38,620 bases of DNA from Entomospira nematocerorum. Its GTDB lineage: Bacteria > Spirochaetota > Spirochaetia > WRBN01. A model generated the notes under the pieces. That model was not told the DNA's origin. It ran no database searches and was given only the letters and a program-made list of their open reading frames with translations. The stretch is from assembly GCF_028748105.1 (NCBI RefSeq), contig NZ_CP118171.1:1-38620 (forward strand), in the 5' to 3' direction. Below are positions 36,135 through 38,620 of the stretch, piece after piece (the stretch's first letter is position 1; each line of letters starts with the position of its first letter). Made by a program: the position numbers and the translations under genes.

Positions 36135-37134
36135 TGATACCGTACGACTAGAGATTGACCGCACAATAATGGATGGGTTTGTCTCAATGGCACTTACCTT
36201 TGGGATAAAAGAGTTTGTGGCAGGCTTTGCCATCGAGTTACTCGATGTAGAAGCAAACCGCTGGATTAAGCCCTTCGGCTATCAACAAGTGGCAATTTAC
36301 TACGGCGATGAGTTACTCTTGACTGGTCGTATCGAGAAGATCGATCGTAACCAGAGCAAAAATCTCAAGATTGAAGGCAGAAGTTTGCCTGCAGTGCTGA
36401 TCGATGCCTCCATGCCATCGCCTAGTCAATACCATGATGTAACCCTTGCCACGTTGATTAGCGATATCGCCCATCCTTATGGTCTATCGGTGGAGAATCA
36501 CGTGGATAATTTGCCCAGTTATCCCCAATTACAAGGTGAGGTTGATGCAAAAATTCATAGCTTTATCAATTGCTGTGCCGAGAACGATAACATTCTTTTG
36601 CGTAGCACCGCCAATGGAGATATCCTTATCGACAAGCAAAAAGAAGGTGCAGTGCAGGCAACCTTTCGTCCACAACAAGGTGGTTATTTGGATGCACAAG
36701 TAAGCTTTGATGGTTCACAACGTTTCTCTAGCCTTACGCTCTTAGCACAAAGTACCGAAGATTTAGAGCTAAGTTATACCATCGAAGACACAAGCATGCC
36801 GGTATATCGTCCTTTGGTCGAAAAGGCCGAGGCACCTGACTTGGCAACGCTCCAAAATATCGCTAAACGACGCTTAGCACTCTCCTTATCACAATCCATG
36901 CGTTTGAGTTTAACGCTTAATGGATGGTATCGAGGCACTCATGGTAAGCTCTTGCAAGTGGGTGATATTATCCAACTAGAAGATGCTTCACTCAATTTAG
37001 AACGCCCCACGGCGTTTCTTATAGAGAGCCTCTCGTTGAGTTTAAGTAGTGGCGAGTGGCGTAGCGCCTTGACACTTGTCTTGCCCAATGTCTATAGCGA
37101 AGAACCTCTAGAAGGAGAACACCCATGGCAATAA
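36127..37134 (+). CDS. Baseplate hub protein (Mu gp44/gpP-like, late control D fold)
   Basis: A 335-residue protein. IDRTIMDGFVSMALTFGIKE, VAIYYGDELLLTGRIEKIDR, and the block IEGRSLPAVLIDASMPSPSQ with LATLISDIAHPYGLSVENHV correspond to the hub family (phage late control gene D/gpP), which forms the trimeric centre of the baseplate under the tube. A lysozyme domain is not visible. It overlaps the upstream gene by 8 bases and the downstream spike gene by 10. Confidence 0.78.
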   Translation: MPNDTVRLEIDRTIMDGFVSMALTFGIKEFVAGFAIELLDVEANRWIKPFGYQQVAIYYGDELLLTGRIEKIDRNQSKNLKIEGRSLPAVLIDASMPSPSQYHDVTLATLISDIAHPYGLSVENHVDNLPSYPQLQGEVDAKIHSFINCCAENDNILLRSTANGDILIDKQKEGAVQATFRPQQGGYLDAQVSFDGSQRFSSLTLLAQSTEDLELSYTIEDTSMPVYRPLVEKAEAPDLATLQNIAKRRLALSLSQSMRLSLTLNGWYRGTHGKLLQVGDIIQLEDASLNLERPTAFLIESLSLSLSSGEWRSALTLVLPNVYSEEPLEGEHPWQ

Positions 37135-37613
37135 AGCAGTGGTTCATTCAAATGGCCAAGGTCATCAAGCGTGATGATAGCCACACCGTACAAGCAAGCA
37201 GTTTCGCTCACGATGTCTATGATAGTAAACTCTTGCATAGTCAGGGCATTGTGTCAGGTGTGCCCAATCAAACAAAAGTCTTAGCCTTTAAGGTAGGCCA
37301 TACCCGCAACCAGCTCTATCTCTTACCTATCAAGATAGATAATTTAGAGCCGATTCCCTCTGGAGCGACGATGCTCTATGCCACAAATCCCGATGGTAGC
37401 ACCATCGTTGGTACCATCGAATTAACCAACGGCGGCAAGCTTGCCATCAACACACAACAAGATGATCTCTTGGCGATTATCCAAGGGGCGCTATCACTCT
37501 TACAAGAGTTGCAAACCTTTGGATCACCCACCTCGCAACTGCCCCCACCCAATTGGATAGCCAAGGCAAAAACCTTACAAAATCGCCTAGATGCCATAGC
37601 AAAGTATCAATAA
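37125..37613 (+). CDS. Baseplate spike protein (Mu gp45/gpV-like)
   Basis: A 162-residue protein starting inside the hub gene. The N-terminus (IQMAKVIKRDDSHTVQASSF) precedes an OB-fold-like part (QGIVSGVPNQTKVLAFKVGH) and a beta-helical stretch (NPDGSTIVGTIELTNGGKLA) of the kind that forms the membrane-piercing spike. The C-terminal helix QDDLLAIIQGALSLLQELQT follows. Position after the hub gene and short length agree with Mu gp45. It pierces the outer membrane on contraction. Confidence 0.75.
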   Translation: MAIKQWFIQMAKVIKRDDSHTVQASSFAHDVYDSKLLHSQGIVSGVPNQTKVLAFKVGHTRNQLYLLPIKIDNLEPIPSGATMLYATNPDGSTIVGTIELTNGGKLAINTQQDDLLAIIQGALSLLQELQTFGSPTSQLPPPNWIAKAKTLQNRLDAIAKYQ

Positions 37614-37628
37614 ACAAGGAGTCTTTCA

Positions 37629-37853
37629 ATGTTACAAAAAGAGGTATTCACGGCACAACTGATGGAGTTATTCCAAACCATGCAAACCAAAGCAACCACA
37701 GAAAACCCCATGAGTGATGCCGTATTGGCACAGGAACTTGCCACAATCATTGATGCTTATGTACGATCCGCCACCGTGCTAATCGATACATTTACTGCCA
37801 CCACACCCATGGGAGGACCTGTCAGCGGTACGGCAACGGGAGGATTACTCTAG
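37629..37853 (+). CDS. Small baseplate-region protein, 74 residues
   Basis: Starts after AAGGAG 9 bases upstream and encodes a helical N-terminal part (MLQKEVFTAQLMELFQTMQT, then DAVLAQELATIIDAYVRSAT) and a Gly/Thr-rich tail (TTPMGGPVSGTATGGLL). Small proteins with this Ala/Gly tail occur between spike and GP46-like genes in Mu-like tail clusters. Function unknown. Its stop overlaps the GTG start of the next gene by 1 base. Confidence 0.6.
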   Translation: MLQKEVFTAQLMELFQTMQTKATTENPMSDAVLAQELATIIDAYVRSATVLIDTFTATTPMGGPVSGTATGGLL

Positions 37854-38236
37854 TGGATGTGATGCTAGGTGATGATGCCAACGGCTTTGACCTGATGCTT
37901 ATCGATAATGATATTCGCTTGGTTAGCTCGGCAGAAGAGAGTCTATGGAATACGATTAAAGTTGCGCTCTTTACCCAAGATAGCTGGTCAGGCAATGCGC
38001 TTTTATCCGTACCGATAGGCTCTAGTCTCGATCGCTTGGTACGCTTACCCGTGAATGAGGATAATCGCAAACGTATCCAACGCGAGCTTGCACGTGCGTT
38101 GCACTTTATCCTGGAAGAAAAGCTAGCCAAAGAGCTTATCGCCTCGGTTATCATTGTCGACCGCAAGCGCTATTCACTTCGCCTTGCCGTGGATGGTAAG
38201 AGCCTATCCTTAGATTCACTTCTGGAGGTGCGATAA
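37853..38236 (+). CDS. GP46-like baseplate protein (gpW/gp25 family)
   Basis: A 127-residue protein from a GTG at 37853. The sequence NGFDLMLIDNDIRLVSSAEE, then LWNTIKVALFTQDSWSGNAL and LVRLPVNEDNRKRIQRELAR is characteristic of the phage GP46/gp25 family that joins the wedge to the hub in the baseplate. It overlaps the baseplate-J gene start by 1 base, the same neighbour relationship as Mu gp46-gp47. Confidence 0.8.
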   Translation: MDVMLGDDANGFDLMLIDNDIRLVSSAEESLWNTIKVALFTQDSWSGNALLSVPIGSSLDRLVRLPVNEDNRKRIQRELARALHFILEEKLAKELIASVIIVDRKRYSLRLAVDGKSLSLDSLLEVR

Positions 38237-38620
38237 TGAAGATTCCTAGCCGTGATGAACTGATGCGCTCTATCTTAGAGACGATGCAAAGCTCTCTCAA
38301 AGAGCGAGGCGCCACGCTACCACTCTCTAGTCGATCGGTATGGTCTGTGCTAGCTGGAGTATTAGCCAGTGCCTTAGGCATACTCTATATCTATGGATCG
38401 TGGATTTACCGACAAATTTTTCCACAAACTCAAGATGAGTCGGCACTCTTACTCGAGGGCGAACGCTTTGGGCTCTTTCCCAAAGCTGCCACGCCCACCA
38501 AGGTCACAGCCATAGCCAGTGGATTGGTGGGCTCCTTGATTCCTAGTGGTTGGCAAGCCAGTGTCCAAGGATCGCTCTTTAGTGTGGAAGAGAGTGTCGA
38601 GATTGACGCCTCTGGCACGG
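38236..38620 (+). CDS. Baseplate J-like protein (Mu gp47-like), N-terminal part
   Basis: The gene begins at 38236 and is open to the end of the window (128 codons). MKIPSRDELMRSILETMQSS, then SVWSVLAGVLASALGILYIY, and LLLEGERFGLFPKAATPTKV TAIASG match the start of baseplate J/gp47 proteins, in which R-GI-R-P...A-A-G precedes the beta-rich core. The rest lies outside the window, presumably followed by gp48-like and tail-fibre genes whose last codons are at position 3-224. Confidence 0.85.
   Translation, partial: MKIPSRDELMRSILETMQSSLKERGATLPLSSRSVWSVLAGVLASALGILYIYGSWIYRQIFPQTQDESALLLEGERFGLFPKAATPTKVTAIASGLVGSLIPSGWQASVQGSLFSVEESVEIDASGT

Noticed and set aside
1..38620. tRNA, rRNA, riboswitch or transposase genes
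   Set aside because: None seen on either strand by eye; no cloverleaf, rRNA core or DDE transposase motifs were found. A covariance-model search would be needed to exclude a degenerate tRNA.

Overview
The window looks like most of a temperate, contractile-tailed (myovirus) phage genome that is kept as a plasmid, a phage-plasmid. Structural genes fill the plus strand from about 21.3 kb to the end, and the last one (a Mu gp47/baseplate-J-like protein) runs off the window. The first bases hold the C-terminus of a tail-fibre-like protein followed by lysis genes. The simplest reading is a circular genome opened within the baseplate/tail-fibre region. No integrase was found. Instead there is a ParA gene with a small DNA-binding partner, and a replication block with a PrimPol-like protein. 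The host is probably a low-to-moderate GC diderm: there is an Rz/Rz1-like spanin pair with a lipoprotein partner, and strong Shine-Dalgarno sites throughout. The 143-aa lysis-region protein recalls the DUF261 proteins of Borrelia plasmids, which hints at a spirochaete, but that is inference from memory and not proof.

Layout. 1-1.85 kb: tail-fibre end and lysis cassette (XhlA-like, cysteine-peptidase-like, holin-like, 29-aa membrane peptide, overlapping spanins). 1.9-4.65 kb, minus strand and AT-rich: a four-gene operon resembling an ABC-three-component (ABC-3C) defence system, in a typical moron position. 5.0-6.0 kb: partition operon flanked by TTTTTAC repeats. 6.2-9.4 kb: accessory region with a WHH-type nuclease lipoprotein, three gene remnants and one unknown gene. 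9.5-16.6 kb, minus strand: early/replication operon (RHH regulator, Rha, small proteins, Toprim-helicase, PrimPol-like Rep) with a candidate counter-transcribed RNA in front of rep. 16.6-17.1 kb: operator region and divergent repressor. 17.2-18.3 kb: unknown membrane protein. 18.55-19.5 kb: three tandem copies of what appears to be a type I toxin-antitoxin locus. 19.6-21.3 kb: a putative multi-RHH protein, then a 1.07-kb non-coding control region with ten ACGTNCCA-type sites around a 33-bp AT palindrome, a consensus promoter and a GC-rich leader. 21.3-38.6 kb: packaging, head, tail and baseplate genes in lambda-like then Mu-like order.

The most interesting element is the triple array at 18.55-19.5 kb. 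Each copy has a consensus promoter under a conserved 10-bp dyad, a leader hairpin, a perfect ribosome-binding site, a 22-residue hydrophobic peptide and an intrinsic terminator. Each also has a consensus promoter on the opposite strand just beyond the terminator, reading back into the toxin gene. The antisense transcript would stop at a hairpin plus T-run that lies inside the toxin coding sequence, and synonymous, partly compensatory changes between copies preserve that hairpin. This fits plasmid addiction of a phage-plasmid and would act together with the Par system and the antisense-controlled Rep.
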